Made by a program: the position numbers and the translations under genes
Part shown: positions 34,249-43,119 of the stretch, one piece after another
Position numbering within the stretch: the stretch's first letter is position 1
Layout of the letters: each line of letters begins with the position of its first letter
Notes under the pieces: model-generated
The model's input: only the letters and a program-made list of their open reading frames with translations
What the model was told of the DNA's origin: nothing
Databases searched by the model: none
Origin: Myxococcales bacterium
GTDB lineage: Bacteria; Myxococcota_A; Polyangia; Haliangiales; Haliangiaceae
NCBI GenBank assembly: GCA_947483555.1
Contig: CANKMW010000031.1
Location: 1-64,000, forward strand
Length of the DNA: 64,000 nt
Direction of reading: 5' to 3'

Positions 34249-35055
34249 TCAGTAGCGGTGCACGAGCTGCTCGACCTCGCTGCACGGGCGGCACATCGCC
34301 GACGGCACCCCGGTGTTGCGGCGGGTGCGGCCGGCGATCGCCTTGAAGACCGGACCGCTCTGCACCTCGTCGCACTGCAGGCACTCGTTGAGCGTACCGT
34401 CGGGGAGGTGGTAGGACGCCTCGAGCGCGAGCAGGCACGGGCCGAGACACTGGTCGCGGGTGTGGACGGTGTTGAAGTACCAGATCTGGGCGCACGGCTC
34501 GGTGAAGCCGAGGTCGCGCAAGCACTGGATGTGGTCGGCGGCCGGGCCGCTCGGAAACGCCAGGCCGCAGGCTCGGACCGGCTCGGTGAGATCCGGGCGC
34601 TCGATGTAGACCGCCAGATCGACCAGCGTCGAGCACAGGCCGCACGGCCCGGCATGGGTCGGCACGGTGCCGGCGGTCTCGGCGTCGGCGCGGCTCGCGA
34701 ACGTGGTCAGCCGGTAGCGGCCCGGACTCGCGTCGCGGACCACCGCGCAGTAGACGCCGGCGGCGACCGGCGGCGCCGGGCTGGCGTACGGATCGGCGGT
34801 CAGGAGCGCGGGCGGATCGACCAGCTCCCAGGCCCGCAGCGCGGCGACATCGGCGGCGCTGTAGACCGGCGCCGCCCAGCTGGTGTCGTCGCAGGCGCAG
34901 CTCGGGCCGCAGCGATCGTCGCCGAGGCCGGTGCGGGCGTTGGGGACGCCGAACAACGTCTCCTCGCAGCTCGGCGACGCCGATGAGCCGCAGGATGCAG
35001 CCACGCCGGCCACCACGAGGGTGCCGATCGCGCGTCGGTGCCAGCGCCAGCTCAA
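34249..35055 (-). CDS. Cys-rich lipoprotein inside the steroid island
   Basis: The 268-residue product has a signal with lipobox (LVVAGVAASC) and about 20 cysteines. Recognisable stretches are HAGPCGLCSTLVDLAVYIER, CLRDLGFTEPCAQIWYFN and CLGPCLLALEASYH. I recall similar Cys-patterned secreted proteins in diatoms and oomycetes, but this is an unchecked impression. Its start lies 2 nt from the FadA6-like thiolase stop, so it would be the last gene of the minus-strand operon that begins near 43061. That placement suggests a role in steroid use, for example in binding or uptake at the envelope; this is inference only. No enzyme motif is seen. Confidence 0.7.
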   Translation of the reverse strand: MSWRWHRRAIGTLVVAGVAASCGSSASPSCEETLFGVPNARTGLGDDRCGPSCACDDTSWAAPVYSAADVAALRAWELVDPPALLTADPYASPAPPVAAGVYCAVVRDASPGRYRLTTFASRADAETAGTVPTHAGPCGLCSTLVDLAVYIERPDLTEPVRACGLAFPSGPAADHIQCLRDLGFTEPCAQIWYFNTVHTRDQCLGPCLLALEASYHLPDGTLNECLQCDEVQSGPVFKAIAGRTRRNTGVPSAMCRPCSEVEQLVHRY

Positions 35056-35056
35056 C

Positions 35057-36208
35057 CTAGAGCCGTTCGATGATGGTGACGTTGGCCTGGCCGCCGCCCT
35101 CGCACATGGTCTGCAGGCCGTAGCGGGCGCCGCGGCGCTCGAGCTCGTGCAGCATCGTCGTCATCAAGCGCGCGCCGGTGGCGCCGAGCGGGTGGCCGAG
35201 GGCGATGGCGCCGCCGTTGACGTTGACGCGCGCGAGGTCGGCGCCGAGCTCGCGCTGCCAGGCCAGCACCACCGGCGCGAAGGCCTCGTTGATCTCGACC
35301 AGGTCGATGTCGGCGAGCTGCATGCCGGTCCGCTCGAGCGCGTGCCGGGTGGCCGGGATGGGCGCGGTGAGCATCCAGATCGGATCGTCGCCGCGCACGC
35401 TCATGTGGTGGACGCGGGCGCGTGGGCGCAGGCCGTGGGTCTTGAGGGCCCGATCGGAGACCACCAGCAGCGCGGCGGCACCATCGGAGATCTGGCTCGA
35501 CACCGCGGCGGTGAGTCGACCGCCCTGCGCCAGCGGCTGCAGCGTCGCCATCTTCTCGCGCGAGGTGTCGCGGCGTGGGGTCTCGTCGGCGGTGAGCTCG
35601 CCGAGCGGCGCGATCTCGCGGGTGAAATGGCCGGCGTCGATGGCGGCGATGGCGCGGCGGTGGCTCTCGAAGGCGAACGCCTCCATGTCGTCGCGGGTGA
35701 TCTGCCACTTCTCGGCGATCATCTCGGCGGCGTGGAACTGCGACACCATGCGGTCGCCGTAGCGCGCCTTCCAGCCCTTCGAGCCGCTGAACGGATCGCT
35801 GAAACCGAGCGATTGCGCCGACGTCATGGCGGCGCCGATCGGGATCATGGTCATGTTCTGGACCCCGCCGGCGACCACGACATCGGCGGTGCCGCTCATC
35901 ACCACCTGGGCCGCGAAGTGCAGCGCCTGCTGCGACGAGCCGCACTGGCGATCGATGGTCACGCCGGGTACGTGATCGGGCAGGCCGGCGGCGAGCCAGC
36001 AGGTGCGTGCGATGTCGCCGGCCTGCGGGCCGATGCTGTCGACGCAACCGAAGATCACATCTTCGACGACGCCGGGGTCGATGCCGGCGCGTTCGACCAC
36101 CGCGCGCAGGACGTGGGCGCCGAGGTCGGCGGGGTGGACGGCGGCCAGGCCGCCCTTCTTGCGACCGACCGGGGTCCGGACGGCCTCGACGATGAACGCG
36201 TCAGGCAT
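35057..36208 (-). CDS. Acetyl-CoA acetyltransferase (thiolase), FadA6-like
   Basis: The 383-residue thiolase has all three active-site blocks: nucleophilic Cys89 in DRQCGSSQQA, NEAFAPVV, and GHPLGATGARLM with the catalytic His, plus the second Cys in MCEGGGQAN. It should carry out thiolytic cleavage of a 3-oxoacyl-CoA. In mycobacteria FadA6 acts late in ring C/D breakdown after IpdAB opens the last ring; FadA5 acts on the side chain. The association with ipdA, ipdB, ipdC and echA20 on the same strand favours the FadA6 role. The start is the ATG giving MPDAFIVEAVRTPVG. Confidence 0.82.
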   Translation of the reverse strand: MPDAFIVEAVRTPVGRKKGGLAAVHPADLGAHVLRAVVERAGIDPGVVEDVIFGCVDSIGPQAGDIARTCWLAAGLPDHVPGVTIDRQCGSSQQALHFAAQVVMSGTADVVVAGGVQNMTMIPIGAAMTSAQSLGFSDPFSGSKGWKARYGDRMVSQFHAAEMIAEKWQITRDDMEAFAFESHRRAIAAIDAGHFTREIAPLGELTADETPRRDTSREKMATLQPLAQGGRLTAAVSSQISDGAAALLVVSDRALKTHGLRPRARVHHMSVRGDDPIWMLTAPIPATRHALERTGMQLADIDLVEINEAFAPVVLAWQRELGADLARVNVNGGAIALGHPLGATGARLMTTMLHELERRGARYGLQTMCEGGGQANVTIIERL

Positions 36209-36222
36209 GAACAGCTCCTGCT

Positions 36223-36313
36223 AGGGCCTGGGAATGGGCAAGCGGTCGGTGATCGCGGTCGAGCGGGGATGGATTGGCCGCGAGGACGGACGAGTTGTCC
36301 ATTCCCAGGCCCT
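36223..36313. repeat. Perfect 15-bp inverted repeat with 61-bp spacer
   Basis: AGGGCCTGGGAATGG at 36223-36237 is repeated as its exact reverse complement at 36299-36313. The pair spans the gap between the thiolase and acyl-CoA dehydrogenase genes, and the right arm ends at the first base of the dehydrogenase stop codon. The spacer shows no gene. It could be a long-loop hairpin or remnant ends of a small mobile element. Confidence 0.7.
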
Positions 36314-37338
36314 CAGGGCTCGCCGTCGAGGACGGCGGTGGCGATGCGGGCGCGATGCCAGGCGGCGTCGCCGTAGGCGGCGGCGTGCACCCAGGCGCGC
36401 TTCATCCACAGATGGAGGTCGTACTCGAACGAGTAGCCGATGGCGCCATGGCACTGCAGCGCGGTGCGCGCCGCGCCGGCGGCGGCGTCGGAGGCGTAGG
36501 CCTTGGCCATCGAGACGTGGACGGCGCGGTCGGGCTCGCGACGCGCGAGCGCGTAGGCCGCGCGGTGGACGCAGGGCCGGGCCAGCTCGATGGCGACGTG
36601 GGCAAGGGCGAGCTGGTGCTTGACGGCCTGGAAGCTGCCCACCGGTCGCCCGAACTGGGTCCGTAGCTTCACGTACTCGACGGTCATGTCCATCAGGCGT
36701 CGGGCGACGCCGATCAGCTGGGCGGCGGTGGCGAAGGCGCCGCGATCGAACGCCAGGTCGAGGGCGGCGCGGGCGCCGGCACCGGTAGCGACCCGGGTCG
36801 CGGAGATCGGGGTCCACTCGACCCGGGCGAGCTTGCGGGCGCCGTCGATCGACGGCTCTGCCGTGAGCGTGGTGAGACGCGGCTCGACGGCGTGCAGCTC
36901 GTCGTCGTGCTCGAGCAGCACCAGCTTGGCGCGGCCGGCGTCGGCGACGAACGGCGCCCCGGCGAGGCCGACCGTGATCACCGCGCGGCCGGCGGCGGCG
37001 GCGCCCAGCCAGCGGTCGCAGAACACCTCGTCGCAGGTCTCGGCGATCAGCGGGATGGCGATCGCCGTGTGCTCGAGTAGCGGCTCGGGCAGGGCGGCGC
37101 GGCCGGTTTCCTCCAGCACCAGCGCCAGATCGAGCTCGTCGAGGCCGAGGCCGCCGAAGCGTTCGGGCGCGGTCATGCCGACCACGCCCATCGCCGCCAG
37201 CTGCGGCCACACCGCGAGCGGGGTGTCGGGCGCCGCATCCCAGGCCGCGCGCACGCGCGCCGGCGGGCATTCGCGGCCGAGCAGCTCGCGCACCACGCGC
37301 TGAAGCTCGAGCTGTTCGTCGGTGAAGGCGAAGCGCAC
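36313..37338 (-). CDS. Acyl-CoA dehydrogenase, beta-type subunit
   Basis: The GTG at 37338, 5 nt after the preceding stop, gives 341 residues starting MRFAFTDEQLELQRVV. The fold is that of an acyl-CoA dehydrogenase (MGVVGMTAPERFGGLGLDEL, LRTQFGRPVGSFQAVKHQLA, QCHGAIGYSFEYDLHLW), but the central beta domain is shortened. FDRGAFATAAQLIG replaces the catalytic ER region. It is therefore expected to be the non-catalytic partner of the dehydrogenase encoded just upstream (37344-38552) in an alpha2beta2 enzyme for a CoA-bound steroid fragment. Confidence 0.85.
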   Translation of the reverse strand: MRFAFTDEQLELQRVVRELLGRECPPARVRAAWDAAPDTPLAVWPQLAAMGVVGMTAPERFGGLGLDELDLALVLEETGRAALPEPLLEHTAIAIPLIAETCDEVFCDRWLGAAAAGRAVITVGLAGAPFVADAGRAKLVLLEHDDELHAVEPRLTTLTAEPSIDGARKLARVEWTPISATRVATGAGARAALDLAFDRGAFATAAQLIGVARRLMDMTVEYVKLRTQFGRPVGSFQAVKHQLALAHVAIELARPCVHRAAYALARREPDRAVHVSMAKAYASDAAAGAARTALQCHGAIGYSFEYDLHLWMKRAWVHAAAYGDAAWHRARIATAVLDGEP

Positions 37339-37343
37339 GGCGA

Positions 37344-38552
37344 TCAGTCCTTCGGCAAGCCGAGCAGGCGCTCGGCGACCACGTTCTTCTGGATCTCGTT
37401 GGTGCCGGCGTAGATCGGCCCGGCGAGCGCGAACTGGAAGCCCTTCTGCCAGGCCCCGCCGTCGACGGCCGACGGGGCGTCGGGCCCGAGCTCGGCCATC
37501 GGCCCGAGCAGATCGAGCGCGGCCTGGTGCAGGCGCAGATCGAGCTCGGACCAGGCCAGCTTGGACACCGACGACTCGGCGCCCAGCGTCTGGCCGGCGA
37601 CCAGGCGGGTGACCGTCTGCAGCGTGAGCAGCTGGTAGGCGCGGGCATCCATCCAGGCCCGGATGACCGCGTCCCTGTGCCCCCGATCGTACGCGTCCGC
37701 GACGCCCGTTCGTCCTGAGCGAGGCCGCGCAGCGGCCGAGTCGAAGGACACGGTTCGCCGGTACAGATCGACCAGGCGCTCCGCTGCGGCCAAGAACCGA
37801 CCCGGGCTGCGCAGCGTCAGGCCGCGCTCGGAGCCGGTGGTCGCCATCGCCACCTTCCACCCCTGATCGACCGGGCCGAGCACGTCGCGATCGCTCACGA
37901 ACGCGTCGTCGAAGAAGATCTCGGCGAAGTCGAGATCGCCGTCGAGGCGCCGGAAGCCGTTGACGCGGATGCCCGGCCCGTCGAGCGGAACCAGAAAGTA
38001 GGTCAGCCCCTTGTGGCGCGGCGCCGACGGATCGGTGCGAAACAGCCCGTGCATCGCGTGGCAGTACGACGCCCGCGTGCTCCACGTCTTCTGGCCGCGC
38101 AGCAGCCATCCGCCGTCGGTGCGGGTGGCGGTGCTGCTGATCGCCGCCAGATCGGAACCGGCGCCGGGCTCCGACCAGCCCTGGGCCCACAGCACCTCGG
38201 CGGCGGCCATCGGCGGCAGGATCCGCGCCCGCTGCTCGTCGGTGCCGTACTCGAACAAGGCCGGTGCCAGCAGGAAGATGCCGTTCTGCGTCACCCGCGG
38301 CGGGGCCCCGGCGAGGTAGTACTCCTCCTCGAAGATCAGCCACTCGACGATCGAGGCGTCGCGGCCGCCGAACGCGCGGGGCCAGGCCACCACCGACCAG
38401 CCGGCGGCGTGGAGCTGCTGCTCCCAGACCACGTGGGCCGCGAAGCCGCGCTCGCTTCCCGACGGCGGCAGGTCGCGCGGCACGTTGGCGCGCAGCCAGG
38501 CCCGGGCCTCGGCGCGGAACGCCTCCTCGGCGGCCGAGAAGGCGAGCTCCAT
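37344..38552 (-). CDS. Acyl-CoA dehydrogenase, alpha-type subunit with repeat-derived insert
   Basis: The 402-residue protein has the flavin motif QGWSEPGAGSDLAA, KTWSTRASYC, a catalytic-type Glu in TTGSERGLTL and the C-terminal AGTNEIQKNVVAERLLGLP. It resembles FadE30-type enzymes of ring C/D breakdown as well as side-chain dehydrogenases; the exact substrate is open. Between the helices RFLAAAERLVDLYRR and GHRDAVIRAWMDARAY lies an odd segment (VSFDSAAARPRSG and a few residues after it) that is the in-frame translation of the palindromic element at 37712-37749. The frame is intact, so the insert may be tolerated in a surface loop. Confidence 0.85.
   Translation of the reverse strand: MELAFSAAEEAFRAEARAWLRANVPRDLPPSGSERGFAAHVVWEQQLHAAGWSVVAWPRAFGGRDASIVEWLIFEEEYYLAGAPPRVTQNGIFLLAPALFEYGTDEQRARILPPMAAAEVLWAQGWSEPGAGSDLAAISSTATRTDGGWLLRGQKTWSTRASYCHAMHGLFRTDPSAPRHKGLTYFLVPLDGPGIRVNGFRRLDGDLDFAEIFFDDAFVSDRDVLGPVDQGWKVAMATTGSERGLTLRSPGRFLAAAERLVDLYRRTVSFDSAAARPRSGRTGVADAYDRGHRDAVIRAWMDARAYQLLTLQTVTRLVAGQTLGAESSVSKLAWSELDLRLHQAALDLLGPMAELGPDAPSAVDGGAWQKGFQFALAGPIYAGTNEIQKNVVAERLLGLPKD
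37712..37749 (-). repeat. Palindromic element, copy 2 (inside an acyl-CoA dehydrogenase gene)
   Basis: GTCCTGAGCGAGGCC and GGCCGAGTCGAAGGAC bracket a short loop. The copy lies in coding sequence and adds VSFDSAAARPRSG to the protein without breaking the frame. Confidence 0.9.
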
Positions 38553-39403
38553 CAGCGCAGCCCCTTGGCCATCGACTTCGCGTCCTGTCCGGCGAGGTGA
38601 TCCTCGGTGGTCAGCGCGTTGTGGGCATGGGCGAGGTGGTGGAGAGCGTAGGTGGCGTCCATCACGTCACGCATGCCCATGCGATCCTCGGCCTGATTGA
38701 CGGCCTTCTTGGCCAGCGCCAGCCCGAAGCGCGGCATCGCCGCGATCTTGTCGGCGATCGCGACGGTCTCCTCGACCAGTCGGGCCCGGGGCACGACCCG
38801 ATTGATCATGCCGATCTGGGCGGCGCGCTCGGCAGGCATGCGCTCGCCGAGGAACAGGAACTCCTTGGCCAGGCGTGGGTTCATCGCGAACGGATGGGCG
38901 AAATACTCGACGCCGGGGATGCCCATGCGCAGCACCGGATCGGCGAAGAAGGCGTCGTCGGCAGCGACGATCAGGTCGCACACCCAGGCCAGCATCAGGC
39001 CGCCGGCCACGCACGCGCCCTGGACCATCGCGATGGTCGGCTTGGGCAGCTCGCGCCAGCGCCGGCACATGCCGAGGTACAGCTCGGCCTCGCGCACGTA
39101 CATCGCCTCGGCGCCGGCCTTGTCCTGGTGCGGCCAGTACTGGGTTGCCACCCGCGCGAAGTCCTTGTGGATGTCGCGGTCGGGCGTGCCGATGTCGTGG
39201 CCGGCCGAGAAGTGATCGCCGGCGCCGGCCAGCACGATGACGTGGACGCCGTCATCGGCGGCGGCGGCCGAGAAGGCGGCGTCGATCGCGAACGTCATGG
39301 CCGCGTTCTGCGCGTTGCGGTAGCTGGGTCGGTTCATGGTGACCAGCGCCACCGCGCCGCGGCGTTCGGTCAGCACCAGGTCGCTGGGGGCGGGCTCGCT
39401 CAT
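38552..39403 (-). CDS. Enoyl-CoA hydratase (crotonase family)
   Basis: The ATG at 39403 gives MSEPAPSDLVLTERRG and 283 residues. Crotonase motifs are clear: VTMNRPSYRNAQN, the CoA-binding DHFSAGHDIGTPD and the oxyanion region MVQGACVAGGLMLAW. The segment with the second acidic residue is MGIPGVEYFAHPFAM. The start overlaps the ipdC stop by 4 nt, and its stop shares one base with the next ATG, so it belongs to the ipd operon. It likely hydrates an unsaturated CoA ester in the C/D-ring pathway. It is a different type from EchA20 at 42288. The precise substrate is not deducible. Confidence 0.82.
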   Translation of the reverse strand: MSEPAPSDLVLTERRGAVALVTMNRPSYRNAQNAAMTFAIDAAFSAAAADDGVHVIVLAGAGDHFSAGHDIGTPDRDIHKDFARVATQYWPHQDKAGAEAMYVREAELYLGMCRRWRELPKPTIAMVQGACVAGGLMLAWVCDLIVAADDAFFADPVLRMGIPGVEYFAHPFAMNPRLAKEFLFLGERMPAERAAQIGMINRVVPRARLVEETVAIADKIAAMPRFGLALAKKAVNQAEDRMGMRDVMDATYALHHLAHAHNALTTEDHLAGQDAKSMAKGLR

Positions 39404-40491
39404 ACGCTCCTCAGGGACGCCGTCGGCGCCACGGTCGAACTCGGATGGAGTCGGGCCAGGGTCGCCTCGGCGTCGGCGATGATGCGGTCGATCAGCGCGG
39501 CCACGGTCGGCAGCTCGTCGATCACACCGACCACCTGGCCGGTGGGCAGGATGCCGACCTCGGGCCGGCCCTCGATCATGGTGGCGCGGGTCATCATCGG
39601 CGCGTTGGCAGCCATCAGCAGCTGCGACAGCGGCAGCTGCTGGTGCTTCTGCATGGCCAGGGCCTCGCGGAGTAGACCGAGGCGGGTGCCGCCGGTCGCG
39701 CGCCGGAAGCGAAACGCGTTGCCGAGCGCACGCCACAGCCGCCGCAGGCGGCCGGCGCGCTCGAGCCCGTCGATGAGGTCGGTGCGGATCACGCGCTGCG
39801 GGGCGCCATCGATGTGGCGGGTGACGACCGTGCCGGTCACCGACGTCTGGACGTAGAGATCTTTGACCGTGCCGGGCACGGTGCTCTCCTGCGTCAGCAG
39901 GAAGCGAGTGCCCATCGCGATGCCGCTGGCGCCGTACGCGAGGGCCGCGATCAGGCCGCGGCCGTCATGAAAGCCGCCGGCGCCGATCACCGGAATCGTC
40001 ACGGCGTCGCAGACCTCGGGCAGGAGCAGCGACGTCGGCACCTCGCCGGTGTGGCCGCCGCCCTCGCCACCCTGGGCGATGATGGCGTCGACGCCGATGG
40101 CCGCCATCTTCTCGGCGTGGCGGCGGGCGCCGACCGTCGGCATGGTCAGGATGCCGGCGGCGCGCAGCTTGGCGACCACGTCCTTGCTCGGCGGACCGGC
40201 GAAGCTGGCCAGCTTGACCTTCTCGCGTACGAGGATCGCGACCCGACCGTCGAGGTCGGCCTGGTCGGGGCGCAGGTTGACGCCGAACGGCTGATCGGTC
40301 TTGGCCTTGACCGAGGCGATCGCGATCTCGAGCTCGGGAATGGTCATGGTGACCGCGCCCAGGATCCCGAAGCCGCCGGCGGCGCTGGTCGCCGCGGTGA
40401 GGCGCGCGCCCGACACCCAGCCCATGCCGGTCTGGATGATCGGATAGCGAACGCCGAGCAGATCGCACAGCCGGGTGTGGAGCGCCGACAT
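39400..40491 (-). CDS. ipdC: Nitronate-monooxygenase-like flavoprotein of ring C/D breakdown
   Basis: The 363-residue protein has the TIM-barrel flavin fold of 2-nitropropane dioxygenases: YPIIQTGMGWVSGARLTAA, GVNLRPDQ, AIIAQGGEGGGHTGEVPT and IPVIGAGGFHDGRGL with YGASGIAMGTRFLLT. It is size-matched to mycobacterial IpdC (Rv3553) and directly follows ipdA and ipdB, as in M. tuberculosis. IpdC is a flavin-dependent reductase/isomerase-type enzyme needed in HIP catabolism before ring opening. The start ATG shares one base with the ipdB stop. A true nitronate monooxygenase is unlikely given the context. Confidence 0.85.
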   Translation of the reverse strand: MSALHTRLCDLLGVRYPIIQTGMGWVSGARLTAATSAAGGFGILGAVTMTIPELEIAIASVKAKTDQPFGVNLRPDQADLDGRVAILVREKVKLASFAGPPSKDVVAKLRAAGILTMPTVGARRHAEKMAAIGVDAIIAQGGEGGGHTGEVPTSLLLPEVCDAVTIPVIGAGGFHDGRGLIAALAYGASGIAMGTRFLLTQESTVPGTVKDLYVQTSVTGTVVTRHIDGAPQRVIRTDLIDGLERAGRLRRLWRALGNAFRFRRATGGTRLGLLREALAMQKHQQLPLSQLLMAANAPMMTRATMIEGRPEVGILPTGQVVGVIDELPTVAALIDRIIADAEATLARLHPSSTVAPTASLRSV

Positions 40492-41257
40492 CAGGCTGAG
40501 ACCTCCCGGGCGCCGACGCCGCGCGGGTCGATCACGCGGCGCAGCAGGTCGAGCTCGACGTCGGTCGGCGCGCGCGTGGTCGCCACCGGCTCGACGAACG
40601 AGAGCGGGAAGCCGGTCTTCTCGATCACGTCGGCGAGCGTGACGCCGGGGTGGAGCGAGGCCAGCCGCATCGCGTGGTCCGGGGTGGCGAAGTCGAGGAC
40701 GGCGAGGTCGGTGACGACGCGGCGGATCTCGTGGAAGCGCGCGGCGCGAGCACCGAGCGCGGCGGCGCGGTCGTAGCCGACGCCGGTGACGACGTCGACC
40801 TTGGGCACGAACGAGCGCCGCGAGTGCGACGGGATCCAGTAGCTGGTGGTGTGGTTGATGGTGTTGCCGGGTGCACCGCGCATGCCGAGCAGCTGGGCCT
40901 TCGGCTTCTGCGGATCGCCGATGCAGGCGATGTTCTGGTTGCCGTGGCGGTCGATCTGCGACGCGCCCATGATCACGTGGCGGCGCCCCGACCACACCAC
41001 GTCGAAGACGGTGCGGTAGGGCAGCCAGCCCTCGACGGCGCCGTCGATGTTGACCAGCGCGGCGACGCCATCGGACATCAGCAGGTCGGGCGCGAAGGTG
41101 GCGCGGGCCAGCCGGGCGGCGATGCCGGGCAGGACGCCGATCGGGCTGGCCAGGATCTCGCCGTCGCCGCGAAAGGCGTCGGCGAGCGCGACCGCGCACA
41201 CCTCGTGGCGAGTGGCCCCGCCGGCCCGGAGCGAGGCGTCTTCGCCGGGTCGAAGGG

Positions 41258-41261
<4 letters not shown>
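40491..41261 (-). CDS. ipdB: COCHEA-CoA hydrolase, beta subunit
   Basis: The GTG at 41261 overlaps the ipdA stop by 4 nt and gives 256 residues. The protein is a family I CoA-transferase beta-type subunit (LMSDGVAALVN, VWSGRRHVIMGASQIDRHGNQN, KAQLLGMRGAPGNTINHTTSYW). With IpdA it forms the IpdAB enzyme that hydrolyses the last steroid ring of COCHEA-CoA in mycobacteria; despite the fold it is not a CoA transferase. The neighbours ipdA and ipdC support this. The first ~12 residues (LRPGEDASLRAGG) may derive from a degenerate palindromic element, because GAGCGAGGC and GGTCGAAGG occur around 41230-41257. Confidence 0.87.
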
Positions 41262-42067
<806 letters not shown>

Positions 42068-42105
42068 CGGGCGGCCCCATCGCCGCCGCTCGCACGACGT
42101 CTCCC

Positions 42106-42154
42106 GTTCGTGCTGAGCAAGTCCCGAGCGCCAGCGAGGGACGCGTCGAAGCAC
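42106..42154 (-). repeat. Palindromic element, copy 3 (long variant)
   Basis: This 49-bp variant runs from GTTCGTGCTGAGCAAGTCCC to GACGCGTCGAAGCAC. It is nearly identical, with two differences, to the inverted copy at 59459-59507, about 17 kb away. Confidence 0.85.
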
Positions 42155-42171
42155 GGGGCCCAGCGGGCCCG

Positions 42172-42209
42172 GTCCTTCGACTCGGCCCCTGCGGGGCCTC
42201 GCTCAGGAC
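42172..42209 (-). repeat. Palindromic element, copy 4
   Basis: GTCCTTCGACTCGGCCCC and GGGGCCTCGCTCAGGAC form an almost perfect hairpin with a 3-nt loop. A half element (GCGAGTCGAAGGAC) follows at 42267-42280. The hairpins sit between echA20 and ipdA and might influence the mRNA. Confidence 0.9.
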
Positions 42210-42287
42210 AATCGGGTGGAACGTTGCGCCGTTTCGAGCGGTCACGATCGATCGAGCGCGCCGTTGGCGAGTCGAAGGACGTCACGG

Positions 42288-43061
42288 CTAGGTGCCCTTC
42301 TTGTCGACGAACGCGGCGCGCTGCTCGGCGCCGACGCCAGCCAGCGTGAGCTCGAAGGTGAAACCCTGCTCGTAGCGGTAGCTGCGGCGAACATCGACCG
42401 GATCGATCCCGTTGAGCGACTGCTTGGCGGCGCGGATCGCGACCGGGCTCTTGGCGGCGATCTCGGTGGCGACGGCGCGCGCCGCGGCGCGCAGCTGCTC
42501 GCGCGGCACCACCTCGAGCACCGAGCCGAAGCGGGCCAGGTCGGCGGCCGGGATGCGGCGGCCGGTATAGACCATGGTGCGCATCAGGTGCTGCGGCACC
42601 AGGCGGGCCAGGTGGGTGGCGGCGCCGAGCGCGCCGCGATCGACCTCGGGCAGGCCGAAGCTGGCGTCGTCGGCGGCGATGATCACGTCGGCGTTGCCGA
42701 CCAGGCCAATGCCGCCGCCGAGACAGTAGCCGTGGACCGCGGCGATCACCGGCACCTCGCACTCGTAGACCGCGGCGAACGCGGCGGCGCAGGCGCGGTT
42801 GACGGCCACCAGCGCTCGATGCGAGTCGGCGGCGCCGTGGATCTCCTTGATATCGACCCCGGCGTTGTAGCCGCGGCCCTCGGCGGACAGGATCACCACC
42901 CGGGTCGCCGGATCGGCGCCCAGGCTGTGGAGCAGGTCGGCGATGCCCTGCCAGCCGGCGATGCCGAGAGCGTTGACCGGCGGTCGCGCCATCACCACCT
43001 CGGCGATGCCGGCGTCGTCGACGGTGTGGCGGAGACCTGCGGCGTCCAGATCCGAGCTCAT
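42288..43061 (-). CDS. echA20: Enoyl-CoA-hydratase-like C-C hydrolase of ring D
   Basis: The ATG at 43061 is preferred; a start at 43085 would lie in the operator box. The 257-residue product matches, from memory, mycobacterial EchA20 over long stretches: ARPPVNALGIAGW, AEGRGYNAGVDIKEI, YECEVPVIAAVHGYCLGGG, GLPEVDRGALGAATHLARLV and YRYEQGFTFELTLAGV. EchA20 opens ring D of HIEC-CoA by hydrolysis, ahead of IpdAB. The gene starts the minus-strand run echA20-ipdA-ipdB-ipdC and diverges from an Rv3549c-like dehydrogenase gene, the same neighbourhood as in M. tuberculosis. Confidence 0.88.
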   Translation of the reverse strand: MSSDLDAAGLRHTVDDAGIAEVVMARPPVNALGIAGWQGIADLLHSLGADPATRVVILSAEGRGYNAGVDIKEIHGAADSHRALVAVNRACAAAFAAVYECEVPVIAAVHGYCLGGGIGLVGNADVIIAADDASFGLPEVDRGALGAATHLARLVPQHLMRTMVYTGRRIPAADLARFGSVLEVVPREQLRAAARAVATEIAAKSPVAIRAAKQSLNGIDPVDVRRSYRYEQGFTFELTLAGVGAEQRAAFVDKKGT

Positions 43062-43077
43062 CGCTTGCAGGGCGAAA

Positions 43078-43091
43078 TAGAACATGTTTCA
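43078..43091. promoter_or_regulatory. KstR-type operator box 3
   Basis: TAGAACATGTTTCA fits TNNAACNNGTTNNA exactly. It lies in the 58-bp gap between echA20 and the divergent Rv3549c-like gene, so one box could control both the ipd operon and the cofG-cofH operon. Confidence 0.75.
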
Positions 43092-43119
43092 CTCGGGGAG
43101 TCCAGCGCCAAGGCTTGTC

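Noticed and set aside
39400..40491. A true nitronate monooxygenase function
   Set aside because: Position right after ipdA and ipdB and the matching size favour IpdC of the steroid pathway.
42068..42154. An N-terminal extension of IpdA from a start at 42154
   Set aside because: The added residues are the translation of a palindromic element, and the ATG at 42067 fits the family start.
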